Of a stretch of DNA of 64,000 nucleotides, positions 33,742-45,748 are shown piece by piece. The translations under genes were made by a program, and so were the position numbers. The DNA lies in contig NC_041787.1 in assembly GCF_900090045.1 (NCBI RefSeq), positions 1,880,001 through 1,944,000 of the forward strand. The letters are read 5' to 3'. This DNA comes from Plasmodium malariae. Lineage: Eukaryota; Apicomplexa; Aconoidasida; Haemosporida; Plasmodiidae. The notes under the pieces were generated by a model, which was not told the DNA's origin, did no database searches, and was given only the letters and a program-made list of their open reading frames with translations. Within the stretch, counting starts at the first letter, position 1, and each line of letters starts with the position of its first letter.

Positions 33742-36700
33742 TTATTTTTTCTGCTTCTCTAAAAAATTGTAAAATTTTTGAATATATTCTATTTGAAAAT
33801 TTGGGTACACGCACAGTATGTTTTCTACCTCATCAAATATGTATTTGTTAATAATTCCTTTAAAGGAATATGTTATAGAAGAATTTATCCCTTTGTTTAG
33901 TATACATTCAAAAATATGATTCCACAACTCATTATTGGAGGTTCTGTCGTCAAAATTATCGTCCAGCGAAATTAGTATAAAAATTGTTTTAAAAAAAAAA
34001 GAGGTGTTGAAATAATTTTGTTCTTGTATAGTCTTTACTTTTTCTTCCTCATCAATTTGAATGAATTTAAAAATTTGAAAATTTAATAACTTTTCTTTTA
34101 ATAAATAAATAAATAATTTGCTTAAAAAAAGGACCTTTTTTAAATCATAATTATTAATATTTTTAACATAATTAATGAAAATAGTTTTTAGGCTAAATAA
34201 AAATACCCTATTTTTAAAATTAGAAATACTACTTAATATTCTTGCATAGGCAACTTTGAATTTGTTGTCATATAAGAGCGTTTGAATTACTGTTTGAATA
34301 ACATAAGGAATATTTTTCTTTTCTTTTAAAATTAGAGATAAATTATGAACACATTCATCTACATCTAAACTATTTTTAATAATTAAAAATATCTTTTTTG
34401 GTAAGATACCTTGAATTTTATATTTTTTTAACAATTTATTAAAATACGATTGGTTGAAATACTCTTCGTCCGCAACCATTAAATAGTTTAGTTTGTGAAA
34501 TTTTCCTTCTATGGCAAGTGCTTCAACATTCTTTAGATTAGTTGTCTTATCATCTTTAACATCGAGGGGGCTCTCTACTTTATTTAGATGATCTTGCTTT
34601 TCAATTTTGTTTTCCCTCTTCTTCTTCATCTTCTGTTGCGGCGTATGTTGTTTTTCCTTCATATCGCTGCTCCCGATTCCCCTGCTGAATTTAGCTCTTT
34701 TGAAAACGTTTAGGAATGGGAAAGACAAAACCTTCCTTTTAAAGTTATATTTACACTCAAATTCTTTTAAAACACTAAAAAGGAACTCAAACTTATTTAA
34801 AAAGTAAAATTTCATTTTTCCCCTTTTTAAATCATCTATATCTTTAATCAAAAATCTAAGTTTACTTCTTTCGATATATATATTATTATTAGTCACATAG
34901 AGGTCAATTTGCTTTTTTAAGTACTCTGTAACGTAATTTAGATGAGAAATATCATCGCTCTCCAGTTTCATACCGCAAATCTTTAATATGATAATAATAT
35001 TGTCTACATTGTTAACACTCATCTGTTCACACAATATATTAATTACATCAGTTATACAATCAAAATCTAAATAATTTAATGCATAAAACATGCTAATACA
35101 TTTCAGTACATTTCTAAAAATAATTTTCAAATTTTCGTATTTCTCATATTCCTCTTTACTAGTTATGCTATTTTCCATTTTATTTTTCTCCTTCTCATGA
35201 GTCAAGTATTCTGGATTAGCACCCCTTTTATACAATTCGTTTAAATTTAAAACTGCTGTATCTGTATCATTTTTTCCCCTATGGAGAATATTTGGGTTGT
35301 TACTATTAAATTCATTTTCTCTCTCAATTTTCTTCATCAAAGTTATATTATTCTCATAGTAATATTTAAAAATACCTGTTAATGTATTAAAAAAGTCCTT
35401 CATCAAATTTTGGTATATCAGACTATTTAAAATACATATGATTATTACACATATACATATATGTGTATCAGTAATATTTACATTTTTAAAATGATTTGAT
35501 ATAATTTTTATTAAAACTTCGTTAAATGTAACTTTTAACTTCAAATCTTTTAACTCATGAAAATATTTACAAATATCTTGTATAATACATTTTATATTAA
35601 ATTCTGATGTTTTATTCAGAGAAATTATAAGAAATTTATCCATTTTTTTCACTTCCTCAGAATAGGGGTATAATTCTTTCTTTTTCTGTTTTTCTATTTT
35701 CACAATTTCTTTCCTTTTTTCATGTGTTCCTTTTTTAACCTGTTTATCATTTGAATTTTTTATGATTTCCATTTCTTTATTTCTCACCCCCTTTGAAATG
35801 CCCATTTCTCCTAGTTTTTGCTTTACTTTGTCCGTACATTTAGTTTTACCTTTTGATGCGGCTTTAGCTTTGCCTTTTTTTTTTCTTTTTTTCTCATCTT
35901 TTGCTTCTTCATCATCGTATATTTCTCTTACTTGATTCGCTCCTCCTTCCTTTTTCCTTTTCTTACTAATAAGTTTTTCCTTTATTTCTGTATTGCCCCT
36001 TATTACTGAGCTAACTATATCATTAGTTACATCACCTTCACCCGAAGCTGAGTTTTCCTGATTGTTTTTTGTCCCACGTAACAATATATCTTTTTGTTTA
36101 CCACTATTTTTGTCTTTTTTTTTCGTCTCGTCTTTGTTTTTATAATTTTTCTGAAATTCGCTAAATATTACATCCGTTAATTTTAACAAATTTGAGTCAA
36201 ATCCATCTTTTTCTAAATCTTTAAAAAGTTTTTCTTCATTATTTTTATTATTATTTCTATTACTGTTAAGCTTCAACTTTTTCGATAAGTATAATAATAA
36301 TAAATCATCTTTTTCCTGTTCGGCATATATATCATATTTCTTGTCATTATGTAGTGATAATGTTTGTTCTTTTGGTTTAACATTTAACTTTTTCCTACTG
36401 TATTGTACTCCCTTTCCCTTCCTTTCCCATTTTGCGTCTTCGTCTAAACTCCGTTTCTTTAGATTCCCCTTTGTAGTATGATTTATCCTTTCAAAAGAAC
36501 TGTTTTGCTTTTTAAAAATTCTTTTTTTCTTTGAAAAAAGCAGCCTTTTTTGTTTTTTCTGTTTTCTTGCCAATTTTCTTTGATCTTTTCTGTTTAAAGC
36601 ACTACCTGTGATAATACGACGACAAAAAAGTAATATAAGGAAGCGATAAAATAATTCAGTAATTGAAAAGATGGAGTCAACATATTGCATAGAGTCAAAG

Positions 36701-36896
36701 AAGAAAATAAAGATAAAAATTAGAGGAAACGTTAGCTAATATTTTGGTTGAGCCAGAAATATGCCCATATATACGTACGTATATATATGTATGTATATGT
36801 ATTTATATGGATGGGTATTTATATATATGTTTATGTATTTACATATATGTATATGTATTTATTTGTATTTTTTTTTTTTTTTTTACCGCTCTTCAT
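33742..36896 (-). CDS. NOM1/SGD1-type nucleolar MIF4G-MA3 protein
   Basis: Two exons on the minus strand: 36896-36887 (ATGAAGAGCG) and 36605-33742. The 281-nt intron has donor GTAAAA and acceptor ATCACAG, and joins in phase to MKSGSALNRKDQRKLARKQK, totalling 957 residues. Reading through the intron instead would start at 36690 with a hydrophobic leader unlike this family. The basic start matches NOM1/SGD1. A Lys-rich region and a MIF4G-like helical block (about residues 325-460) follow, then an MA3 block containing LLKKYKIQGILPKKIF and VIQTVIQTLLYDNKFKVAYA. Homologues act in the nucleolus in 18S rRNA processing. An in-frame upstream ATG at 36926 would add ten residues. The MIF4G domain is strongly diverged; the MA3 part is clearer. 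Confidence 0.8.
36606..36886 (-). other. Intron 1 of the NOM1/SGD1 gene
   Basis: The donor G/GTAAAA runs straight into a poly-A (minus-strand) tract and the acceptor is TTATCACAG/GTAG. The phase is 1 on both sides. It separates a 10-nt coding start from the main exon, so a simple open-frame annotation would misplace the N-terminus. Confidence 0.75.
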
Positions 36897-38809
36897 GGAT
36901 AATGGTATTTTTGCTAAAACAAACATAATATATCCTGAAATTACTAAACAGTAATAAGATACTTTATTTTATAGAATTAAGAAACAAGAACTTCTAATTA
37001 TTCTACATAATAATAAATAATGACATAAAAGTTTTTTGTAATACTATAATAATTATATATTATAAAGGTATAAATTTTACACTATGGTGCGGAATTTGCT
37101 TCTTTCTTACATTATTTTCTTATTGTATATATTATTTTTCATATGAACAGCTAAAATTTTTTTTTTCTTTTACAACTAAAAGGTTTAAATTTATTTATTT
37201 AATATATTATTTGTATGGATCTTGCGAAAGTTAAATATAAGATTACGGGAGAAAAAAATAACGAATGAATTTTTTAAATGTTGGAAAAACAAGGTCCTAA
37301 AAAATAAGCAGATGAAAGAACCTTATAACGAAATAACAGCTTCGAATTTTTTTTTATAAAATCTTTTAAATACGAACATTAAATCAATTTATTTTTAAAA
37401 GAAATTAAAAAAAAAAAAATTTCCGTTTGTTTTTTTTTTGGGGGGGTCCATTGTGACCTTAATTACAATAGTCTCATTAACGAAAAGTTAGAAACGTAAG
37501 GTACATTTTTAAGTAGTATACATGTGAACATATACACATACACATATATATATATGTTGTACGAACAATACATATATATTTCTTTTGTATATACTTCGTG
37601 CATACATTTTAGGCATAAAATGTACGAATACAAAATGCAAACGCAAATGTGTCATTACCTTATAAGGACAAGCAAATGAAAGCTCTCCATGCATAATTTT
37701 AATAACAAAGATGAGCGATTTTCCATTTTTCTCTTTTTAAATTTTCTTTCTATGACTCTTGTTTTTTGTGGTAATATTACATATATATATATATATACAT
37801 ATATATATGTAAAAATTTTTATATACATTTATATTTATTTATATTTATTTATATGTATTTATATTTATTTATATGTATTTATATGTATTTATATTTATTT
37901 ATATTTATTTATGTTTATTTATGTTTATATATGTTTATTTACGTTTATATTTATTTATAATTATTTATAAATATATATAAATTACGTGTAAACATATATA
38001 ATGATAGCTAAAATGTAAGATAGATGTATGTATTTTTGTCATTTCCAAATGGTACCACAAAAATAAGCTCTGAATTGTGAACATTTTTTCTAATAAACAA
38101 ACAATTCATATATAATTTTTATATAAATTATTAAAATTGTAAAATAAATGTAGATATAGAGACATTACAGTTAATTTTGGTAAGCCTAATTTATACTTGT
38201 AAATGTATAACCAGCTGATTATAGCCATTATAAATATGAGGATAAATTATATATGTATATATTTTTTTTTTTCATATGCTTGTGTACATATGTATGACGC
38301 TCTATCAGTTTTTAGATTTTTACATATTTGTGTAAATTTTTTTTTTTTTTTTGTGGAGAGGTATATTAGGATGTCTATCCATTATGAGAAATGTACGATA
38401 GATAAAAAATTTAACGTATGCCGCTGAATGGTTGAATTTTGTATAAAAGCGTAACTTACATTTGACTTTGCTAATGTTGTAACTTATAATGCTTGCAAAT
38501 ATTCATGTTTGCATTCATGCATGTATTCACGTAAGTATTCATGCACATATTCGTGTACGTATGTATGTACCTTTGCAACATGCATGGCGCACGTCGCTTA
38601 CATAAAGTGGGCAACACGTGCTGTACACATATGTGTACGTTAATCAGATATGGGCATATATAAGTGTATTGATCTAATCGTACAAGTGTACGCACTTACA
38701 TGATTACATGATTATATGCAAATAGCCGCCTTCCTTTTTTCATTTCTTTTTTTCCTTTTCGGGAGGAGCTGTCGCGCTACTGCACCATTAAAATGATTCC
38801 TATGCAAAG
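36897..38809. other. Divergent intergenic region, NOM1/SGD1 to PREX
   Basis: About 1.9 kb of shared upstream DNA. It contains a T10G7 block near 37430-37447, a TTTATATTTATTTATATG-type array at about 37820-37975 and poly-T tracts near 38340. Open frames here come from the TTTAT repeats. No gene is seen. Confidence 0.65.
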
Positions 38810-41800
38810 ATGTTTCGGTACCATTTTTACCTTTTTTACCTTATACTTGTGCATTTGTCTTTAGGAATACAGTTAAAAGATAGACAAATAATAAACGACA
38901 TTTATTTAAAAAGTAATTGTAAATTTGTAAGGAAAAGAAAAAATAATTTAAAGAAGTTCTTTATAAGGACTGTAGGGACATATGAGTTTTATTTGAAACC
39001 ACATTATAAGTTATGTAAAAGGAATAAAATTAAGAGTAAGTGTAATAATAAGAATGGATATAAAAATGAGCTAAAAGCTACAAGCACTTTTGTGTCAAAA
39101 TATTACAAAATAAATATAAATGACGTATACAGTTATTTAAATAGGAAGAAATATGAATATATAGAATCAGATATTAAAATAACGTTAAAATATTGCCCGT
39201 TCTGTCCTCCACATAAATATAAATATGACAATATGTATAAACATGAAATTTTTAAAAATACAGGGAATAGCTACTGTCATAGATGTGGATATAAAGGAAG
39301 TTTCTATGATTTTAAATTAAAAATGGGGGATTTAGTAACTAGTAATTTTGAAAATACAGTTGTAAACAATACATATGAAGAAGAAAAAATTACATTCAAT
39401 GATGTTAAGGTGTATAATATGAATTTACTTTATTCAAAAGAAGCAGAAAAAGCAAGGGATTATTTAATTAACGAAAGAAAATTAACTATGGAAACAATAA
39501 AGAAATATTATATAGGATTTTCTATAATGGAATTTTATTCACTTGACAATTCAGGTAAATTTGAAAAACATGAATGTTTGATCTTTCCCTTTATAAAAAA
39601 AGTTGATGATATGAAATCAATGGATTTATTAAATGGAAATAAAAATAATATGAATGAAAAAGATACTTACGAAGTAATTAGAATAAAAGTTAGAAGTTTA
39701 AAAGATAAAGGATATATGAGATTATACCCTAAAAATGTTAAAGAGGAAATGAAGCTGTTTTTCTTTGGCGACCATTTAGTTAATGACGCAGATGAAGTTG
39801 TCTTGACTGAAGGTGAAATTGATGCTATGACTGTAAGTCAAGAAACAAACTATTCTGCTATATCCTTACCTAATGGTTCAAAATCTTTGCCTATCTATTT
39901 GTTGCCATATTTAGAGAAATTTAAAAAAATTCATATGTGGTTAGATTTTGACAAAGCAGGGAAGACAAGTGTTTTCAATTTTGTAAATAAAATAGGCCTA
40001 GGACGAACAAATGTAATAACTGATGCAAATGTGCATTACTTAAATCAAGAAGTTTTTGAAAAAAGAAAAAAAGAAATGTTAATTAAGAGAAACTTGTTAC
40101 TTTCTTCAGCTCAGAGTAATCCATTATGTATGCAGAGTGACGTAGCTAGTTGTGGGAGAAATGACCATGGAGATAAAATTTCGAACGTTCAAAATTTGCG
40201 CACGAAGAAAAATGCAACAAATGTAGATAAAGAAAAAGGAAAAAGGCATTCATTTTCTTCAGACAATATCTTGAGTAATAGTACAATGTTGAACATGGAA
40301 AAACCTCAGCATGAAGATAGGAGCTATGATAGTGGAAAGGAGGAAACTGCAAAAAATATACCAAAAGAAAATGTAAGTTTAAAGGAAGGATTAAATGTCC
40401 AGGAAGAAAGGCTAAATAACTTATATTTTATAGAAAATAACATCATGTATATACCAAACACTATAGTAGTAAAGGATGCAAACGATTGCTTGAAGCACAA
40501 TATAGATATAAAATTTTTCATCAATAATAGTGAGAAAGTAAAACATAGTCAAATATTAAATTTTAATGATTTAAGACAAAACATATTAGAAGAACTAAAA
40601 TATCCTGATAGAATAAATGGAATTAAAAGTAAAACAATTCCTTCATTAAATAAATTTCTATATGGATTACGAATGGGGGAGTTGTCTATATGGACAGGAC
40701 CAACAGGGGTAGGTAAAACTACTCTTCTCTCTCAATTGTCGTTAGATTATTGTATTCAGGGTGTATCTACCCTATGGGGCTCATTTGAAATAAATAATAT
40801 AAAATTAGGCAAGGTAATGTTAAATCAATTTTGTGGTAAAAATTTAGAAAAAAATATTGATTTATTTGATATATATGCAGATAAATTTGAATTATTACCT
40901 TTAAAATTTTTAAAATTTCATGGTAGTACAAATATTGATCAAGTACTAGATGCTATGGATTATGCTGTGTACGCTTACGATGTCAAACATATAATTATTG
41001 ATAATTTACAGTTTATGCTCAATATTAACAAGTTTTCAGACATTTATGAACTACAAAATATTGCTATTGATAACTTTAGATCATTTAGTACAAATAAAAA
41101 TGTTCATATTACTTTAGTAGTGCATCCAAGAAAAGAAGACAATAATTTACTCACTATTTCTTCAGTTTTTGGTAGTGTAAAATCTACTCAAGAAGCAGAT
41201 AATGTGTTTATTATTCAAAGACATGTATCTAAAACTAATGAAACTATATTTTTTATAGATATTAAAAAAAATAGATTTAAAGGGAGTTTAGGCAGAATAC
41301 CTTACCTGTATAATAAGGAAAATATGACCATAAAAGAAATGCCAGTTAGCTATTTAAATGATTCATTTTCAGGTAATAGCTATGTCTCAAAGAATATATC
41401 ATCTTCGAATTCTAATTTTATGTATCCTATTGGTACTCCTAGTAGTAACCTAAATTTTACTCTCTGCGATGAATACGAATACATGAAACATCTATCCGAT
41501 GAATATCAATCAAAACATTCTATAAAAAAACTTCGCACTAGTAGTAATGTTGATCTAAGTGTAACAAACTTGATAGATAATAATCAACTAAATAACAAAA
41601 TTAATAGTAAAAGTAGCAAAAATGATAATAGTGAAGGTGGCTCACAAATCATTTCAAGTAATAATAAACAAAATAAAGGCAGCAACTTAACGCATTGCAA
41701 AGAAAATAGGGATGATGAGCAAATAAAAGAAATGAACATACACGATAAAGGTGATGATAACCAGGAACAGTGTATAAATACAAGTAACACAAATAAGAAC

Positions 41801-44476
41801 GTACCACCAGAAAATGGAAACTCGAAGGATTTATTATTAAATGTAAAAAAAAGCGTAAAAAATGAAGAAACAAATAATAGTACAGGTCATACCGATTCTA
41901 GTAATATTTCACGTACAACCGAACATTTGAGCAAAAACAAAAGTGCAGTAGAAGGTGAGAATAATGATATAATTCCTTCCTACGAATTAAGTAAAGAGAG
42001 GTTAATAAAATTATGTGAAGAAATAAAAGATGATAAAAACAAAAAGTCAAAGAATAGAGTAGTAACCATATCGATGAGAAATTTGGTGATACATAATAAT
42101 TCCACGATAAAAGATATTCGAAATTTTATTAAGAAAAATAAGTTAAACATAAAAACGGCTGGGAAAAATTTAAAAAAAATTGGCATATTTATAAATATTT
42201 TACAAAATATTCCTAAGGAGTACATAACAGTTACATATGATGAAGGAAATAAAATACAAGGCACACACAAAGGAACAAAAAATAATAGTTGTGGTAGTGT
42301 AAATAAGGGCTCTGCAACACTGGTAAGTAATATTAGTACTACAACTGATAATAGTAGTTATCAAAGGGAAACTGCATATAATAGAGACAATTTTCCTTGT
42401 ATACTAAATACGGAATATTCAAAAAACGGGACGGATATATGCCCATTTGACGGTGGTACAGTGAATAGTAACAGTAATATGAATAATTCGAGCAGTAGTA
42501 CAAGTAGTATAAGTAGTACCCCAACTGATGTTACAACGCTTCGTAGTTACTGTGAACCACATTCCCAGGAATTGGAAGCTATATATGGAGAGGAAGTTAC
42601 GAAAATGTATATTGATGATAATATAATTAACGTTGATAATAATATAGTAAGAAGAAATGGTGCTTTCAAGTTGTATAATGAGGACAAAGCAATTTTGAAC
42701 GAAAATTTTGATTATTATGAACCAAAGAAAAAATTTGATGATGATATAGAGACAAGATTCTTTATTATAAATGATCATAACTATAATGCAAAAATAAATT
42801 ATATATATAAAAATATAAAATATTGTGGGTTAGATATTGAAACAACAGGATTGGAAGTATTTGATGAACAAATTCGGTTAATTCAGATTGCAGTTGAAAA
42901 TTATCCCGTAATAATTTATGATATGTTTAATATAAGTAATAGTAAAATTTTAAATGGATTGAAGGAAATGTTAGAAGATGTAAATATTGTAAAAATTATA
43001 CAGAATGGAAAATTTGACACAAAATTTTTGATGTATAACAATTTAAAAATTGAAAACATATTTGATACATATATAGCTAGTAAACTCTTAGATAAAAATA
43101 TAAATATGTTCGGCTTTAAATTAAATAATATTGTTGAGAAGTACTTAAATGTTAGTCTAGATAAGCAGCAACAAAATAGTGTGTGGAATAATTCGCTTTT
43201 AAATAATAACCAGTTATTTTACGCTGCACGTGATTCTAGCTGTTTGTTAAAATTATATAAAAAATTAAAAAACGAAATACACAAAGAAAGTATGGACACA
43301 GTAAATGATATAGAAAATAAATGCATTTTACCCGTCTGTGACATGGAACTAAATGGGGTAAAAGTTGATTTAGAAAGCCTAAATAAAAGTACTAATGAAA
43401 TATTGGCCGAATTAAATGAAGAAAAGAGTAAATTAAAAGCAGAACTAAAAGACAATGAAATAAATGTTAATTCACAACAACAAGTATTAAAGGCATTACA
43501 AAATAACAATGTCAGAGATATTTCTAATAAGCTAATTGAGAATACATCTGACTCTAATTTGAAAAATTTTTTGAATCATAAAGAAGTTGTCTTATTAAGA
43601 AATTATAGAAGATTATACAAATTATATTCAGCATTTTATTTAAAATTACCTTTACATATAAATAATAAAACGAATAAAATACATACAACGTTTAATCAGC
43701 TAAAAACTTTTTCAGGTAGATTTAGTAGTGAAAAACCGAATTTACAACAAATACCGAGGCAAAAAAATATTAGAGAAATTTTTATTCCTAATGAGAATAA
43801 TGTATTTATTATAGCGGATTTTAAACAGATAGAGTTAAAAATTGCTGCTGAAATTACGAATGACGATATTATGCTTAAGGCTTATAATAATAATATTGAT
43901 TTACATACTTTAACAGCTAGTATAATAACGAAGAAAGGAATAGATGATATAAATAAAGAGGATAGACATATAGCAAAAGCTATTAATTTTGGGTTGATAT
44001 ATGGTATGAATTATGTAAATTTAAAAAATTATGCAAATACTTATTACAATATAAATATGAATCTAGATCAATGCTTATATTTTTACAATTCCTTTTTTGA
44101 ACATTATAAGGGTATATATAGATGGCATAATCAAATAAGACAAACCAAAGCCTTAGAATACTGCACTTTATCCAATAGAAAGGTTGTTTTTCCATATTTT
44201 TCTTTTACAAAAGCCTTGAATTATCCTGTTCAGGGAACATGTGCTGATATATTAAAGTTATCTCTAGTGGAATTGTATAAAAATTTAAAACATATTAACG
44301 GCAAAATAATTCTTTGTGTGCATGATGAAATTATCATCGAAGTTGATAGAAAAAATCAAGAAGAGGCCCTAAAAATTTTGGTAGAATCAATGGAAAATTC
44401 TGCTTCCTTCTTTTTGAAAAAGGTCAAATGCGAAGTTTCGGCCAAAATAGCTCAAAACTGGGGTTCCAAGGATTAG
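38810..44476 (+). CDS. PREX: PREX: apicoplast primase-helicase/exonuclease/DNA polymerase
   Basis: A single exon of 1,888 codons. It starts with a signal peptide (MFRYHFYLFYLILVHLSLG) and a basic transit-like stretch. Domains in order: zinc-ribbon primase part with CPFC (about residue 129) and CHRC (about 156); TOPRIM with LTEGEIDA (about 334) and WLDFDKAGK (about 377); RecA-like helicase with GPTGVGKTT (about 630) and IIIDNLQFM (about 727); a long Asn/Ser-rich linker (about 870-1320); 3'-5' exonuclease with GLDIETTGLE (about 1340), NGKFDTKF and ARDSSCLL; and family A polymerase with ADFKQIELKIAAE (motif A, about 1670), KAINFGLIYG (motif B, about 1722) and CVHDEIIIE (motif C, about 1837). All catalytic acidic residues expected for exonuclease and polymerase are present. 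The P. falciparum homologue replicates and repairs apicoplast DNA and is processed into separate enzymes. Confidence 0.97.
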   Translation: MFRYHFYLFYLILVHLSLGIQLKDRQIINDIYLKSNCKFVRKRKNNLKKFFIRTVGTYEFYLKPHYKLCKRNKIKSKCNNKNGYKNELKATSTFVSKYYKININDVYSYLNRKKYEYIESDIKITLKYCPFCPPHKYKYDNMYKHEIFKNTGNSYCHRCGYKGSFYDFKLKMGDLVTSNFENTVVNNTYEEEKITFNDVKVYNMNLLYSKEAEKARDYLINERKLTMETIKKYYIGFSIMEFYSLDNSGKFEKHECLIFPFIKKVDDMKSMDLLNGNKNNMNEKDTYEVIRIKVRSLKDKGYMRLYPKNVKEEMKLFFFGDHLVNDADEVVLTEGEIDAMTVSQETNYSAISLPNGSKSLPIYLLPYLEKFKKIHMWLDFDKAGKTSVFNFVNKIGLGRTNVITDANVHYLNQEVFEKRKKEMLIKRNLLLSSAQSNPLCMQSDVASCGRNDHGDKISNVQNLRTKKNATNVDKEKGKRHSFSSDNILSNSTMLNMEKPQHEDRSYDSGKEETAKNIPKENVSLKEGLNVQEERLNNLYFIENNIMYIPNTIVVKDANDCLKHNIDIKFFINNSEKVKHSQILNFNDLRQNILEELKYPDRINGIKSKTIPSLNKFLYGLRMGELSIWTGPTGVGKTTLLSQLSLDYCIQGVSTLWGSFEINNIKLGKVMLNQFCGKNLEKNIDLFDIYADKFELLPLKFLKFHGSTNIDQVLDAMDYAVYAYDVKHIIIDNLQFMLNINKFSDIYELQNIAIDNFRSFSTNKNVHITLVVHPRKEDNNLLTISSVFGSVKSTQEADNVFIIQRHVSKTNETIFFIDIKKNRFKGSLGRIPYLYNKENMTIKEMPVSYLNDSFSGNSYVSKNISSSNSNFMYPIGTPSSNLNFTLCDEYEYMKHLSDEYQSKHSIKKLRTSSNVDLSVTNLIDNNQLNNKINSKSSKNDNSEGGSQIISSNNKQNKGSNLTHCKENRDDEQIKEMNIHDKGDDNQEQCINTSNTNKNVPPENGNSKDLLLNVKKSVKNEETNNSTGHTDSSNISRTTEHLSKNKSAVEGENNDIIPSYELSKERLIKLCEEIKDDKNKKSKNRVVTISMRNLVIHNNSTIKDIRNFIKKNKLNIKTAGKNLKKIGIFINILQNIPKEYITVTYDEGNKIQGTHKGTKNNSCGSVNKGSATLVSNISTTTDNSSYQRETAYNRDNFPCILNTEYSKNGTDICPFDGGTVNSNSNMNNSSSSTSSISSTPTDVTTLRSYCEPHSQELEAIYGEEVTKMYIDDNIINVDNNIVRRNGAFKLYNEDKAILNENFDYYEPKKKFDDDIETRFFIINDHNYNAKINYIYKNIKYCGLDIETTGLEVFDEQIRLIQIAVENYPVIIYDMFNISNSKILNGLKEMLEDVNIVKIIQNGKFDTKFLMYNNLKIENIFDTYIASKLLDKNINMFGFKLNNIVEKYLNVSLDKQQQNSVWNNSLLNNNQLFYAARDSSCLLKLYKKLKNEIHKESMDTVNDIENKCILPVCDMELNGVKVDLESLNKSTNEILAELNEEKSKLKAELKDNEINVNSQQQVLKALQNNNVRDISNKLIENTSDSNLKNFLNHKEVVLLRNYRRLYKLYSAFYLKLPLHINNKTNKIHTTFNQLKTFSGRFSSEKPNLQQIPRQKNIREIFIPNENNVFIIADFKQIELKIAAEITNDDIMLKAYNNNIDLHTLTASIITKKGIDDINKEDRHIAKAINFGLIYGMNYVNLKNYANTYYNINMNLDQCLYFYNSFFEHYKGIYRWHNQIRQTKALEYCTLSNRKVVFPYFSFTKALNYPVQGTCADILKLSLVELYKNLKHINGKIILCVHDEIIIEVDRKNQEEALKILVESMENSASFFLKKVKCEVSAKIAQNWGSKD

Positions 44477-45748
44477 AAGGACTTAGGGATAAGCAAATCA
44501 TTGATTGGTATTGTTTTGTAAGGACTGTTTTGAAAGGGGTGTGGTATATAAGTCGTATGTAGTATGTCATACGTAATATGTCGTGCGTAATATGTTGTAT
44601 GTAATATGTCGTACGTAATATTCCGTATTATGTATGCTTTGTTTGGGACTGGATTATCATGTTCATTATTTAGAGATTCCTGTTAACGGTTTAGGGGTAA
44701 CCATTTAGTAAATCTTTTAATACGAAATGGGCTATAAGTAACTAGGCGATAAAATGCAATATTAAATAGAATCATAATGAAGTTATTTGCTGAATAAGTG
44801 GAATGAGAGTTCCACAGGGTATGCTTTTTTTTTTTTTGTAAAACAGATAGTTTTACGAATTGTAATGAAATAATGAGGGTGACCTTGCGTAAAATTAAAA
44901 GATGATAAGACTAAATTTAGTACGTATAATGTATATATATATATATATATATATATACTAATTATTAAGAAGTTTCATAATGTTTAGGTGCAAAGAAAGG
45001 TAAACCTAATTAAGGAAAAATAGTTCTAGCGTATTTGAGACGATAAACATATATGTATAAAGCAATATACCATTTAAATGGATAAACTGAAAATTATGAA
45101 TGAACTGTGATATATTGAAATAAATGTATGTGTATGTAGTGCACCAAAAATTAGAACATTATCTGAAAAAATAAACTTTGAAATTTAAGAAAAAAATTAA
45201 TTTATATTAAATTAAATTGTCGAGAGCGATCGCTCGTTTGTCCATTTGAAAAAAGACATTGTTTTTTTCATTTATAATAAATTACTAAAATAATAAATTT
45301 GATCAAAATGTTTAATTTTCAAGACTGTTTCAAAAAGTTTGTAATGTTTATACCATCATATATCAACAATAAAAGGAAAATGAAAAGACAACGGATAAAG
45401 CATAAAATTGAAATGGATATAAATATCATTATAAATTAATATATGTTTATTCATATGCATATGTACCAAAGCTAGTAGCTTTTTATAATGCATGGATAAA
45501 CATTTTATACAAAAAAAAAAAGAAAAAAAAAGGAAAAAAAATTAAAATTAAATCTAAAACTAAAAGTAAAAGTAAAACGATCAAATATATAAAAACCATC
45601 AATCAGTGATACCTATTACTGCACTTTTCATTTTTGTACATTTTAAAAAAATAATTGCGAAAAAATAAAATTATTAGCTTTTTATATACTGCTTATAATG
45701 TTTATATGCATGTAAAGTATACATTCGTAGTTGCACTTGTCCATAATG
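44477..45748. other. Convergent intergenic region, PREX to the auxilin-like gene
   Basis: About 1.3 kb. At 44545-44630 there are five to six imperfect copies of an 18-bp unit (GTAATATGTCGTACGTAATA). A (TA)n tract is near 44934-44956. A GC-rich perfect palindrome, GAGCGATCGCTC, lies at 45224-45235. No gene is visible. Confidence 0.65.

Noticed and set aside
36606..36690. Hydrophobic N-terminal extension of the NOM1/SGD1 frame
   Set aside because: It reads through an intron; a phase-matched upstream micro-exon gives the expected basic start instead.
37689..37970. 93-codon + strand frame rich in YIYLYLFICIYIYL
   Set aside because: A product of a TTTATATTTATTTATATG array in the spacer upstream of PREX.
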